A stretch of DNA of 64,000 bases from Stutzerimonas kirkiae (GTDB taxonomy: Bacteria; Pseudomonadota; Gammaproteobacteria; Pseudomonadales; Pseudomonadaceae): the NCBI RefSeq assembly GCF_004327335.1, contig NZ_QJUO01000015.1, forward strand, positions 1-64,000. The letters run 5' to 3'. Position numbers and translations under genes: made by a program. This document shows positions 17,907 to 27,694 of this stretch, piece after piece. The notes under the pieces are model-generated. The model worked only from the letters and a program-made list of their open reading frames with translations, did no database searches and was not told where the DNA came from. How positions within the stretch are numbered: the first letter of the stretch is position 1; each line of letters starts with the position of its first letter.

Positions 17907-20288
17907 TTAATAGCGGTACTTCAGCGAAAACATGAAATTGCGTGGCGCCCCATAGAATCCGTAGTTGCTGCTTACGGAAGAGAAGTATTCCTTGTCGAAC
18001 AGATTGTTCAGGTTGACTGAGCCGGACAGATTCCCGGTGATTTCATAACGAGCCATCAGATTGACCAGCATATAGCTCCCTTGCCAATACAGATCCTCAC
18101 CAATTCTGCTCTGCCAGTTCACCCCGCCGCCTACGGTGAGCTTGTCCAGCGCGCCAAGCAAACGATAGGTCGTGAAGGTCTTCAGATTATGCCGCGGCAG
18201 GCGTGTGAGGATCCGGTCGTTATCCTTGTCGCTGGTGATGCTATAGGAGTAGCCGCTGGTGAATTGCCAACCTTCGGCGAGTTCGCCGTTGAACTCCAGC
18301 TCCACGCCTTTGGTCGTGGCGGAGTCCGCAACGTCGTACAGGAAAGTATCGTTATTCCAGATGGCCAGATTTTCCTGTTCGTTTTTGAACACGGACAGAC
18401 TGGAAGTAAGGCGCCCATCCTTGAAACTGGCCTTGATGCCGGCTTCGTAGCTGGTACCTTCTTCCGGCTCCAGCGGTGTGCCATTGTTTTCGATGATGTA
18501 GTCTTCCTGCGGCTGGAATATCTTGGTGTAACTGGCGTATAGCGACCAAGTGTCATCCAGGGCCTGCACGATGCCCACATAGGGAATGAATATTCCGCTT
18601 TCCCGGCTGCGAACGTCGTCAGCGCTCGGGTATTCCATGATTCGCTTCCAGTCGATGACACGGCTCCCCAACAGGAGGTTGGTACTGTCAGTCAGTTGGA
18701 GGCGGGAGCTCAGATAGGCACTGTACTGATATTCGTTGCGCACGCTGTTTCCGTAATCGATGAATTCGGGTTTGGGCATGCCGTCAACTTGATAGAAGTT
18801 GGGTATGTTCCTGTTGTAGCTGGGGGACAGGCCATATTGAGGGCCCTTGGCCCAAAGGTCGGACAGGGTGACCCCGGTGATCAGTTCATGTTCACGTCCG
18901 AAGAGAGAGTACGAACCCGTGGCATAGGCATCCAGGCCGATTTGCTCGGCATTGCTTATCCACAGGGAGGGCCAGAGCGTTGCCCCGGTACCGGTGGCCT
19001 GATCTATAGAACCTCTTACATTGGTGACGATTGCATCGTATTCATTCTGGGTATAGTTGAGTTCGACTTTCCCACTCCAGCCTGAGTCGAACTGCTGCTC
19101 GAGCGAGACGAAGGCATTGTTCAGCTCCTGATCGTAGTGGAGCCACTTTGGCCATTTATAGTCGGATGCGCTGAAGTCGATCCGCTGCCCGTTACTGAAA
19201 AACAGCGGCGTGGCCCGGAACTGCGAGTTGCTGTCTCTCGTCAGATTGCTGAAGCCCAGGGTGAGCAGGCTACTGTCGCTCAGATCGAATTCGCTGATGC
19301 CGTACAGAACGAAGTGATCCTGTTCGTAACGATCGACCCAGGCATGCTGGTGCTTGTAGTCGGCAACCAGGCGGCCTCGCACGTTGCCGCTTTCGTTGAG
19401 TGGGCCGGAGATGTCCATTCCACTCCCGTAGCGATCCCAACTGCCCGCCTCGGCAGTGAGGCCGCCCTGCGGTTCGTGAGTCGGGCGTTTGCGAATCAGG
19501 TTGACCGTTGCCGACGGGGTTCCCAGCCCGCTCATCATGCCCGTCGCGCCACGTACGACCTCGACCCGATCATAGATGGCGGTGCTATGCAGGTCATTGC
19601 TCAACAGGGAAGAGGTTGGTACCCCGTCGACCTGGAAATTGTTGATTCTGGAACCACGCGCCATGAAGTCGGGGCTGTCGGCGCCTATGTTGGAGTTCTG
19701 GACGATAACGCCTGCGGTAGCGTTCAGCGCATCGATCATGTTGTCGAGCCGCTGATCGTCCATACGCTGCCGGGTCAGCACAGTGACCGACTGCGGCGTT
19801 TCCTGCGGCGACAGGTTGAGGCGCGTGGCGCTGCTGGCGGACCAGGTCGTGTAGGAGCCCGTACCTTCGGTAGTGGAGCCGGGTGCCTTGCCAGAAATGG
19901 TGACGGATGAAAGCTCCAGCGTGCTGACCGCCTGCACGGCAGGCGACAGGCTGAAGTTGCCGCCACTCCCGGCAACCAGTTGTAATCCACTCCCCGCCAG
20001 CAACTGCGCGAAGCCCTGCTCCACGCTGTAACGCCCCTGTAATCCCCCACTGCGCTTGCCGTTGGTCAGCGCCGCATCGAAGGACAGCACCAGCCCCGCT
20101 TCATTGGCGAAACGACCGAGTACCGCACCCAGCGGGCCGGCGGGTATCGCGTAGGTCCGGGCGCGCTCTTCGGCGTGCGCCTGGCCAGCGCTACCCGGCA
20201 GCGGCGGGACAAGGCCGAGCGGCAGCGTCAGGGTGGCGCCGAGGATGGCCGCGGCCAGGGGGTTTCTGGTATGGGGGGTGCGTTTCAT
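17907..20288 (-). CDS. TonB-dependent siderophore receptor with signalling domain
   Basis: 793 aa outer-membrane receptor. Signal peptide about 1-40; STN (secretin/TonB short N-terminal) signalling domain about 45-115 (IPAGPLGAVLGRFANEAGL); a TonB-box and plug region (TPQSVTVLTRQRMDDQRLDNM) to about 260; then a 22-strand barrel ending in FMFSLKYRY with the terminal aromatic residue needed for assembly. Its STN domain would talk to the FecR-like protein encoded just upstream, which controls the ECF sigma factor. Resemblance is to hydroxamate/pyoverdine-type receptors; the ligand is not assigned. Confidence 0.9.
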   Translation of the reverse strand: MKRTPHTRNPLAAAILGATLTLPLGLVPPLPGSAGQAHAEERARTYAIPAGPLGAVLGRFANEAGLVLSFDAALTNGKRSGGLQGRYSVEQGFAQLLAGSGLQLVAGSGGNFSLSPAVQAVSTLELSSVTISGKAPGSTTEGTGSYTTWSASSATRLNLSPQETPQSVTVLTRQRMDDQRLDNMIDALNATAGVIVQNSNIGADSPDFMARGSRINNFQVDGVPTSSLLSNDLHSTAIYDRVEVVRGATGMMSGLGTPSATVNLIRKRPTHEPQGGLTAEAGSWDRYGSGMDISGPLNESGNVRGRLVADYKHQHAWVDRYEQDHFVLYGISEFDLSDSSLLTLGFSNLTRDSNSQFRATPLFFSNGQRIDFSASDYKWPKWLHYDQELNNAFVSLEQQFDSGWSGKVELNYTQNEYDAIVTNVRGSIDQATGTGATLWPSLWISNAEQIGLDAYATGSYSLFGREHELITGVTLSDLWAKGPQYGLSPSYNRNIPNFYQVDGMPKPEFIDYGNSVRNEYQYSAYLSSRLQLTDSTNLLLGSRVIDWKRIMEYPSADDVRSRESGIFIPYVGIVQALDDTWSLYASYTKIFQPQEDYIIENNGTPLEPEEGTSYEAGIKASFKDGRLTSSLSVFKNEQENLAIWNNDTFLYDVADSATTKGVELEFNGELAEGWQFTSGYSYSITSDKDNDRILTRLPRHNLKTFTTYRLLGALDKLTVGGGVNWQSRIGEDLYWQGSYMLVNLMARYEITGNLSGSVNLNNLFDKEYFSSVSSNYGFYGAPRNFMFSLKYRY

Positions 20289-20376
20289 GGTTGGCTCCTG
20301 CGAATGCCTGGTTGGCTGTTTTCAGGAGAGGTCGAGCGAGCGCATGGAAATCGACAATCGATAATGGAAAATATTT

Positions 20377-21321
20377 TCAACTGCGAGCAAGCACCCGTAC
20401 CCAATAGCGTGTACGGGTCTCGATACGTATCGGCAGCGCCTGGGCGATGGCGGCCAGGGCGCGCTCGGTATCGTCCAGCGGGTAGGCGCCGGACAGGCGC
20501 AGGCCGGCAACCTCGTCAGCGCATTCGATGAAACCTGGACGGTAGCGTTGCAGCTCGGCCAGGGTGCGGTCCAGGCGCCAGTCGTCGATCACCAGGCGGC
20601 CCTGGCTCCACGCGCTATGGCTCGGGTCGGCGGGGCGTGGCGCGGGCAGGGGGCCGTGAGCGAAGTCGAGACGCATGCCGGCTTCCACTCGGATCTCCTC
20701 GGCATTCGCCGCGTTGCGCACGGCGACCGTGTGTTCCAGCACGCTGAGTTCGGTGCGATCGTCGTATTGGCGCACGTTGAAGCGCGTGCCGAGGGCGCGC
20801 ATCTCGCCATGGGCGCTGCGCACCCTGAACGGGCGCGGGTCGCGGGCGGTTTTTTCCACGAGGATTTCCCCGACGTGCAGGACGATCAGGCGCTGGGCGT
20901 CGTCATAGCGGATATCCACCGCGCTGGCGGTGTTCAGGGTCAGCCGGGTGCCGTCCGCGAGGTCCAGGCTGCGGCGTTCGCCGGTGGCGGTGCGCTGGTC
21001 CGCGAGCCACATCGGCGCCTGCCGATAGCCACTCCAGGCCAGGCTGGAAACGCCCAGGCCAAGCACCAGCCCCTTGAGCAGCGTGCGCCGCCCCGGCGGT
21101 GTCACCCCGTCCGCCAGGGCGCGTCGAGCCAGCGGGGCGGGCAGGCGGCGCAACTCGTCCTGCAACTGCTCGAGGCGCTGCCACGCCCATTGGTGAATCT
21201 CCGCTTGCCCGTGCCAGGCCTGCCATCGCTCGCGGGTCCGGGCGCAATCCGGCGCGGCACCGAGGCGTGCGTGCCACTGGGCGGCATCGCGCAGGGCCTG
21301 GCGCTGTGCCGCGAGGTTCAT
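20377..21321 (-). CDS. FecR-type anti-sigma / signal-transducing protein
   Basis: 314 aa. N-terminal cytoplasmic DUF4880 segment (about 5-75), a transmembrane helix about 90-108 (LLKGLVLGLGVSSLAWSGY), a FecR domain in the periplasm (GERRSLDLADGTRLTLNTAS, FRVRSAHGEMRALGTRFNV) and a C-terminal part of the kind that contacts the receptor STN domain. The start ATG at 21321 overlaps the sigma gene stop (ATGA). A twin Arg (GRRTLLKG) precedes the helix, seen in several FecR proteins. Confidence 0.92.
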   Translation of the reverse strand: MNLAAQRQALRDAAQWHARLGAAPDCARTRERWQAWHGQAEIHQWAWQRLEQLQDELRRLPAPLARRALADGVTPPGRRTLLKGLVLGLGVSSLAWSGYRQAPMWLADQRTATGERRSLDLADGTRLTLNTASAVDIRYDDAQRLIVLHVGEILVEKTARDPRPFRVRSAHGEMRALGTRFNVRQYDDRTELSVLEHTVAVRNAANAEEIRVEAGMRLDFAHGPLPAPRPADPSHSAWSQGRLVIDDWRLDRTLAELQRYRPGFIECADEVAGLRLSGAYPLDDTERALAAIAQALPIRIETRTRYWVRVLARS

Positions 21322-21839
21322 GCTTGCGCGTCCAGGGCGAACAGCAGGCATTGCTCGGTGGCCTTGGCCATGTACTTGGTCACCGAACTGACCGATACAC
21401 CGAGGCGCCGGGCGATCTCGGCATAGCCCAGGCCGTCCAACTGGGCGAGCAGGAAGGCCTGGCGCACCTTGGGGCCGAGGCCGTCGAGCATCGCATCGAA
21501 TTGCAGCAGAGCTTCGAGCATCAGCAGGCGCTCTTCCGGCGAGCAGGCCCGCAGTTCCGGCTCTCGCGCCACGGCTTCCAGGTAGGTCTGTTCCAGGCTG
21601 CGCCGACGCAGATGGTCGACCATCACCCGCTTGGCCACCGTGGCGAGGAAACTGCGCGGTTCGCGCAGGGGCTGGGCCAGGGTTCCGGCGATCAGCCGGA
21701 CGAAGGTGTCGTGGCTGATGTCGGCCGCCTGTTCGCGGTCGCCCAGGCGCCTGCGCAGCCAGCCCTGCAGCCAGGCATGGTGGTCGCGGTAGAGGGTATC
21801 GACGGTTTGCCGCGATGACGGGGGCGGAGTGCTGGACAC
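21318..21839 (-). CDS. ECF sigma factor, FecI-like (iron starvation group)
   Basis: 173 aa. Region 2 (TLYRDHHAWLQGWLRRRLGD, then DISHDTFVRLIAG) and region 4 (LDGLGYAEIARRLGVSVSSV, a helix-turn-helix) are both present, with the short linker of ECF factors. It is expected to transcribe the receptor gene 17907-20288 when the receptor binds its ferri-siderophore. Overlaps the fecR-like gene by 4 bp. Confidence 0.93.
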   Translation of the reverse strand: MSSTPPPSSRQTVDTLYRDHHAWLQGWLRRRLGDREQAADISHDTFVRLIAGTLAQPLREPRSFLATVAKRVMVDHLRRRSLEQTYLEAVAREPELRACSPEERLLMLEALLQFDAMLDGLGPKVRQAFLLAQLDGLGYAEIARRLGVSVSSVTKYMAKATEQCLLFALDAQA

Positions 21840-22123
21840 CCGAATCTCCCAGGCCTGGGCCGGTACGGATAGGAATTGATCGCGATTGTAGGCGGGAGGG
21901 AGGGTTTTGCAAACAGCCGCGCCGGCAGGGGGCGGGTGCGGCGTCCTTGCCGATGGCGAGTGCCGGGATCAGTGATTTTCGCCGTGGTGAGTCGTGAGGC
22001 AGTTCACGGCACTGGCGGCTTCAGAATCGCGCCTTCCTACCGCTCCACCATGGCATCCGCATAGCCACTGTTGGTGGCGTCTGAAGGAAAATCCCGCCGC
22101 CCCATGGTCCGTCCCGGTTTCTC
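21840..22123. other. 284-bp intergenic region upstream of the sigma gene
   Basis: No gene is evident. The sigma promoter must lie here. A clear Fur box was not found: the AT-richest part, GATAGGAATTGATCGCGATT (about 21869-21888), matches the Fur consensus only loosely. Confidence 0.4.
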
Positions 22124-22984
22124 TCACGGACGTTTGGAGGCTTCTCCCCCATGGGTCCGCAGCCAGGTTGAAAAAGCCGGTGATGCCGCCGCTAGCGGAA
22201 TGCTGGCCTGATGCACCGAACCGTCCTTGCCTTCCACCGTCAGCCACAGCTCATCGTCGGCACGGGTGTTGCGGGGCAGGTTGATTTCCACTTCGCGGTT
22301 CCAGTGCGAACCGTCGAAGACGATCCCCGCGCCGCGCCGCGAGCGCGGCTTGCGCAGGCGCAGGTAGGCGTTGCGGATTTCCTGGTCGCAGGCATCGCAG
22401 AAACGTACCTGGTAGAGCTTCATGTGGGTACCGAACGCCGCCAGGGTGGGCAGCTTGTCGTCCGCCTCGGCAAAGGTGAAGTCCCACGGGCCGACCTTGC
22501 CGCGTACGGCATCGGCGCGTAGCAGAGGCTTTTCCGGTGTACTGGCGATGAGCGCCAGTGTGGCCAGCGGCAGCCCCACCAGGGCCACGCTGGTGGCCAG
22601 GCGTATTACGCTGCGCAACCCGCCGCGAGCCGGCGCGGCGGGGCCGGTCGCGACTGGCTTGACCCGGGCATTTGCGCCCTTGCGCGATACCGCCGCTGCC
22701 GGGGGCTGCCACGGCCACCACGGAAAATAGAACGCCAGGCCCGCTGCGGCCAGGCTCAGCCAGCCCAGCCAGACCACCAGGCCCATGCTCCAGCGCCAGG
22801 GCGGCGCCAGCAGCGCCAGCGCCAGCGCCACGGCCAGCAGTGCCCAGCCGCTCCAGTACAGCAGTGCGGGCCAGGGCGGTGGCAGGCTGCGCCGCAGCAG
22901 ATGCTTGCAATGGCGCTCCATCGCCAGCGCGAGCGCGGCGAAACCCGCCAGACTGAAGAGGAAAATGCCCAGATGCCAGATCAT
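22124..22984 (-). CDS. DUF3325-like membrane protein with extra periplasmic domain
   Basis: 286 aa. Residues 1-100 match the small DUF3325 membrane proteins of iron-uptake operons: three or four helices (WHLGIFLFSLAGFAALALAM, LLYWSGWALLAVALALALLA). After a Pro/Ala-rich linker comes another helix (about 155-175, VALVGLPLATLALIA) and a 110-residue domain with VRFCDACDQEIRNAYLRLR, a CxxC pair that could bind metal or haem or form a disulfide, and beta-rich ends. DUF3325 proteins are normally near 110 aa, so this looks like a fusion. The ATG at 22984 overlaps the DUF3649 gene by 4 bp. Confidence 0.7.
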   Translation of the reverse strand: MIWHLGIFLFSLAGFAALALAMERHCKHLLRRSLPPPWPALLYWSGWALLAVALALALLAPPWRWSMGLVVWLGWLSLAAAGLAFYFPWWPWQPPAAAVSRKGANARVKPVATGPAAPARGGLRSVIRLATSVALVGLPLATLALIASTPEKPLLRADAVRGKVGPWDFTFAEADDKLPTLAAFGTHMKLYQVRFCDACDQEIRNAYLRLRKPRSRRGAGIVFDGSHWNREVEINLPRNTRADDELWLTVEGKDGSVHQASIPLAAASPAFSTWLRTHGGEASKRP

Positions 22985-23271
22985 GCAGTCCCCCCCGGCA
23001 GCAACAGCCAGCACGCCCCGTCCAGCAACAGGGTGGGCACCGCCAGCCCGACCCAGGCGCGCGTTGCGCTGCGTACGCTGAACACCCAGAGCACGATCAG
23101 GCCATACAGCAGAAAACTCGGCAGGCTGGCCGCCAACACGGCCTGCGCACGCGGCAGCGGCCAGACCAGCGCCAGCAGCAGGGTGATGGCCGAGGTCAGC
23201 GCATAGCCGCCGAAAACGGCGGCGAACACACGTGAGGCCACCGACCAGCGATAACGAGTAAGTGTCTTCAT
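22981..23271 (-). CDS. DUF3649-like small membrane protein
   Basis: 96 aa with three membrane helices (VFAAVFGGYALTSAITLLLA, AVLAASLPSFLLYGLIVLWV, and VGLAVPTLLLDGACWLLLPG). Such proteins sit beside PepSY proteins in Pseudomonas iron-uptake loci; the role is unknown. It overlaps both neighbours by 4 bp, so the three proteins are made together. The ATG at 23271 was chosen from that overlap. Confidence 0.75.
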   Translation of the reverse strand: MKTLTRYRWSVASRVFAAVFGGYALTSAITLLLALVWPLPRAQAVLAASLPSFLLYGLIVLWVFSVRSATRAWVGLAVPTLLLDGACWLLLPGGTA

Positions 23272-24917
23272 GATGCGCTGGCCTCCGACTGCCGCTGCCG
23301 CGTCGCGCCGCCGACAGCGGCACCCTGGCCGCCGGGTTGTTCGCTGTACTGCCATTTTCGCTTGAGCTTCAGCGCCAGGCCGGCGAACAGCGCGGCGAAG
23401 GCCAGCATGCTCAGGTCCACCCCGGCCAGCGCCCAGTCACCGTGGGGGATACTGACGCCCAGGTGACGGTCGCTGGTCAGCAGATTGAGCGGCGGTATCA
23501 GTACACAGGCCGCCGCGGCCATCCACAAACTCTCCACCCAGGCTTTCTTCAACGGGCGCAGCGTGGCATACAGGAATACCCAGCCCCAGGCGATGAACAG
23601 GCAATGCACCTCCCACTCGGCGCGCGCCGCCATGTTCAGCGGCAACAGCCGGTTGGCCCAGAAGTACATGACCACGGCGAACGGCAGCCCGGCGATGGTG
23701 CCCACATTGAGCACCTCCACCAGGCGCAGGCCGAAGGCATCGAAGCGCGAAGACTCCTCGCCCCGTTTCAGGTGCCGATTGCGCCGCTTCACCGTCCACA
23801 GCACCAGCCCGGTGGCGATCATCGCGCAGCCCAGCAGGCCGGAGAGGAAATACAGCCAGCGCAGCCACGCGTCGGCGAACAGGCCCAAGTGCAGGGCGAT
23901 TAGCACGCTACGGGCCTTCAGCGCGGGCTTCGCGATCTCCTCAATCTCCAGCGCCTCGCCGCTATGGGCATGGTAGCGCAGCACCTGCGGGTCGTAGAAG
24001 TCCACCTGCCCGCCGCGCACTCGCCGCACGTCCACCGAGAGCGGCTGGCCCTGCTCGTGCCTCAGGCTGATGCCGGCCACCATGCCCTCTCCCCACAGCC
24101 GTTCGCCGTGCGCGACGAGCGCGTCCAGGTTGGTAGTGGGGGCCGTTACCGCCTGGTACAGCTTGTCACTGTCGAACAGTTCGTCGTAGAAGCGGTTGGT
24201 CTGGCCCTGATAGACCTGCTGGAATGCCACCGGTAGGTACTGCATGGGGAAGAACACTAGGCCGGTATAGGTGATCATCACGAAGAACGGTAGTGCCATC
24301 ACGCTGCTGATGTTGTGCGCGTCCAGCCAACTGCGTTGCCCCTTGCCCGGGCGGAATGTGAAGAAATCCTTGAAGATCTTCTTGTGCGTGATTACCCCGG
24401 TGAAGATGGCCAGCAGCATCAGCATGGTGCAGATGCCCACCAGCCGGATCGCGGTGGTGTAGTCGAGGTAATGCAGCCGGTAGTGCATCACGTACAGTTG
24501 CCAGCCGCCGCCGGTGGCACGCGGCTCCACTTCGGCGCGGAGCGCGCCGCTGTGGGGGGCGAGCTGTTCCCCGCCGCGCAGGCCGAGGCCCCGCCCGCGC
24601 TCGGGCAGGTCTTCCCAGTCGATCGACAGGCCGAGCGGCTCGCGCGGTGCCATGCTCTGGTGCGGCAGGGTGATGCGCCATTCCTTGGCATTCGGGGCGA
24701 CTTGCGCCAGCCGTGCCAGCGAGCGCGCCAGCATGCCATCCCGGTCGATGGCCCCGACCCGTTCCGGCAGCGGCAGTTCCGGTCGCATCCAGCGGTCGAT
24801 CTCATTGTCGAAGTAACCGGCGGTGCCGGTGACGAAGACGAAGAACAATACCCAGCCGACCACCAGGCCGGACCAGGTGTGCAGCCAGGCCATGCTCTGG
24901 CGGAAACCATCCTTCAT
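23268..24917 (-). CDS. PepSY-associated transmembrane protein, probable ferric-siderophore reductase
   Basis: 549 aa with four or more membrane segments: WLHTWSGLVVGWVLFFVFV at the N-terminus, then helices near 190-205, 345-370, 400-430 and 450-510. Histidines placed in or beside helices (HTW near residue 14, and others such as ALHLGLFADAW) fit haem ligation. PepSY_TM proteins such as FoxB and FegB reduce ferric siderophores at the inner membrane; this one leads an operon with DUF3649 and DUF3325 partners between two TonB-receptor loci, fitting that role. Confidence 0.85.
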   Translation of the reverse strand: MKDGFRQSMAWLHTWSGLVVGWVLFFVFVTGTAGYFDNEIDRWMRPELPLPERVGAIDRDGMLARSLARLAQVAPNAKEWRITLPHQSMAPREPLGLSIDWEDLPERGRGLGLRGGEQLAPHSGALRAEVEPRATGGGWQLYVMHYRLHYLDYTTAIRLVGICTMLMLLAIFTGVITHKKIFKDFFTFRPGKGQRSWLDAHNISSVMALPFFVMITYTGLVFFPMQYLPVAFQQVYQGQTNRFYDELFDSDKLYQAVTAPTTNLDALVAHGERLWGEGMVAGISLRHEQGQPLSVDVRRVRGGQVDFYDPQVLRYHAHSGEALEIEEIAKPALKARSVLIALHLGLFADAWLRWLYFLSGLLGCAMIATGLVLWTVKRRNRHLKRGEESSRFDAFGLRLVEVLNVGTIAGLPFAVVMYFWANRLLPLNMAARAEWEVHCLFIAWGWVFLYATLRPLKKAWVESLWMAAAACVLIPPLNLLTSDRHLGVSIPHGDWALAGVDLSMLAFAALFAGLALKLKRKWQYSEQPGGQGAAVGGATRQRQSEASAS

Positions 24918-25116
24918 TGTTCACTCCACGCCCGCACCGCAGCGGGAAAACGAAAACCGGCCGCCCCGGCCCATGCTGCGCCGGCTGGGCGGCGCAGTGC
25001 CCAGCCGGACGATTGCATGCCCGGGCACGGATGCGCGCCGCCGCTGGGCACGGTGCCGTTCCGGCGGCGGGGAATGGCGAGGAGAGCGGTCATTGTCGCT
25101 CGTGCATGCGGCGGCA

Positions 25117-27475
25117 TCAGAAGTCGATCTGCATCGACAGGCGATAGATACGCGGCACACCCACGGTCGCCGCTCCGGTGGTGTTGTAGACGCCTTCCCA
25201 GTAGCGCTTGTCGAAGGCGTTCATCACGTCGGCGCGCCACACGGTGGCGTGGCCTGCCAGCTTCGTCGCGTAGCGCATGCCCAGGTCGACGCGCGTCCAG
25301 CTCGGCAGTTCCTGGGTGTTGGCGCTGTCGGCGTACTGGTTGCCGGCATAGGTGCCGCGGCCGGTCAGGGTCAGGCCGGGCAGCCAGGGCAGGTCCCATT
25401 CGACGCCCAGGGTTCCGCTCCGGCGTGGCACGCCGATGGCGTCGTTGTCGTCGTATTGGCCGTTCAGGGTTTTCAGCATGATCGGGCGCAGGTACATGGC
25501 GCCACCCTGCAGACGCACGTCCTTTGCGACCTTCCCGGCGAATGTCCATTCGATACCGCGGTTGCGCTGCTCGCCATCCTGGCCATACGTGTTGATTGCG
25601 CTGTCTTTTATGACGGTGGGTTTCTCGATCTGGAAGACGCTCAAGGTCGTCAGCAGCTCGCCCATGTCCCATTTCACCCCGGCTTCCACCTGCTTGCTCT
25701 TGATCGGGCTGAACACTTTGCCGTAGTCGCTGGCCGAAGCATCGGTGACCTGGCCGCCCTCGGACAGCCCCTCGATGTAGTTGGCATAGAGCGAAACGGG
25801 AATCGACCAGGGCTTGAGCACTAGCCCTGCGGCGGGGGTCAGGGCCTTCTCGTCATAGTGGCTGGTTTCCGCGCCGGAGGAGTCGAAGCCCTTGGTTTCG
25901 ACCCGCTGCTGGCGCACGCCCAGGGTCAGCAGGTAGCGGTCCTCGGCGAACGACAGGGTGTCGGCCAGGGCAAGGCTGCTCAACGTCGTCTCGGCGGTCT
26001 TGTAGCTATTCGGCTTTGCAGCCAGGACCGGGGTTCCCGGTCTGTAGAGGTTAGACGGCCAGGTGATCAGGCTGGCCACGGCGCCGCTTTCCTGAACGAT
26101 GAGGTTGGCGCTCGCCACCAGGCTGTGGCCGATGCCGCCCGTGCTGAAACTACCGCGAACGCCGGTTTCGGTCGAGCGAACGTCGAAATAGTTGTTGACG
26201 ACGAACGAGCGCGCAGTGAAGTCCCCCGAAGCCTGGGCATTGGCGCCGAAGGCGTTGGTCAGGTAACCCGAGCCGTCCTGCTCCTTGATGCCCGCCTTGA
26301 GATAGCCCAGCCATTGATCGTTGAAGTCGACCTCGAGCGAACCGATCGCCGCCTTGCTGCGGGAGTTGATGTAGGCGCCCGGCAACGGGTTGATGGTCGG
26401 GTCCGGGGCCTTGGGGATGTCCGCGCTGGCGAAGCTGGTCAGCAGCGGCACGCCGCCGCGCTGCTGCTCCTTGATGCTGTAGAAATCCGCCGAGGCGCGC
26501 ACCCGCTCACCGCGGAAATCCAGTGCCACGGAACCGAGCGTGCGGTTTTCCTCCTGCCCGTCGATGGACAGGTCGCCATGCGCTCTGAGGGCATTGACGC
26601 GGATGCCGAATGCATTGTCCTGGCCGAAGCGGCGGCCCACGTCGAGATGCCCGCCCAGATTGGCATCGGACACATAGGAGGTCGTCAGCCGGGTCAGCGG
26701 CACATCTTCGGCGCGCTTGGGAACCAGGTTCACCGTGCCGCCTACCGCGCCGCCCAGCGACATGCCGTAGAGCAACGCCCCAGGTCCCTTCAACACCTCG
26801 ACCCGCTCCATGAATTCCGATGGCGTGCGGTTGTGGGGCACCAGGCCGTACAGGCCATCCCAGGCCAACTCGTGGCTTTGTGTGTAGAAGCCTCGCATGT
26901 AGAAATACTCGCCCAGCCCTCCCACCGGCATGGAGCTGTGTACCGCGGGATCGTTGCGGATCACCGACATGACCGAGTAGGCCTGCTGGTCTTCCATGGC
27001 CTTGGCCGTGTAGCTGGTGATGTTGAAAGGCGCATCCATCACATCGGTATTGCCCAGCAGGCCGAGCCGCCCGCCGCGCGCCACCTGACCGCCAGCGTAG
27101 GCTTCCGGCAGATCGCCGGAACGGGTCGCCCCCACCATCACTGGCGCCATCTCCAGCGCCATCCCGTCCTGCGATACGGGGCGTACGCTGAGTGTGCCGC
27201 TATCGCTGACGAACACCACCAGCCCGCTGCAGGGCTTGCTGTGCACTCAGCTCGCCGCGCACCGCCGGCGCCAGCTTGCCCTGCACCAGCGCCGGGTCGA
27301 GGGAGATGACCCGGCCGCTCTGGCGGGCGATGGTGTTGAGGGTGTTGGCCAGGCTGCCGGCGGGCAAGTCGAAGGCGACAAGCCGCTGCTGCGTGGCGGG
27401 TGCTTCAGCGGCATGGCTGACCGGGCCGAGGATGGCCAGGGAAATGGCGATGGCGAGAGGCCAGGGCTGGTACAT
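25117..27475 (-). pseudogene. TonB-dependent siderophore receptor, frameshifted in the STN domain
   Basis: The signal peptide and first part of the STN domain lie in one frame from ATG 27475 (MYQPWPLAIAISLAILGP, then AFDLPAGSLANTLNTIARQS) and run into a stop at 27200. The rest of the STN domain (SGLVVFVSDSGTLSVRPV), plug (FMERVEVLKGPGALLYGMSL) and barrel continue in another frame to 25117, ending YRLSMQIDF with terminal Phe. The join is at about 27227-27232, where QQALQ should continue xLLAGSGLVV. About 17 bases seem to be missing, possibly between short GCAG direct repeats. The mature receptor without signal peptide could not reach the outer membrane, so the gene is probably dead, unless this is an assembly error. 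Confidence 0.8.
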
Positions 27476-27580
27476 GGAGCACTCCTGTTTTGTGTGTTGT
27501 CAGGAGATAGGTGGGATGAGAAATGAAAACCGGACACGGATGGGAATGTTTTTCCCGGAAGAGGCCTGGCACGGTCTATC

Positions 27581-27622
27581 GCCACAAGCCACAAGCCACA
27601 AGCCACAAGCCACAAGCCACAA
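27581..27622. repeat. Tandem heptamer GCCACAA x6
   Basis: Six exact copies of GCCACAA (42 bp) between the receptor start and the end of the upstream fecR-like gene. No function is evident; such short tandem arrays mutate by slippage. Confidence 0.85.
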
Positions 27623-27694
27623 GCCGGAAGTGGAGTTGCCGGGGGCGTCGTTCCTGATGTGCCCTGCGCTAGCTGTGATCTCTCGGTAGATTGT

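Noticed and set aside
27581..27622. Possible CRISPR-like array
   Set aside because: Repeat unit is 7 bp with no spacers; it is a simple tandem repeat.
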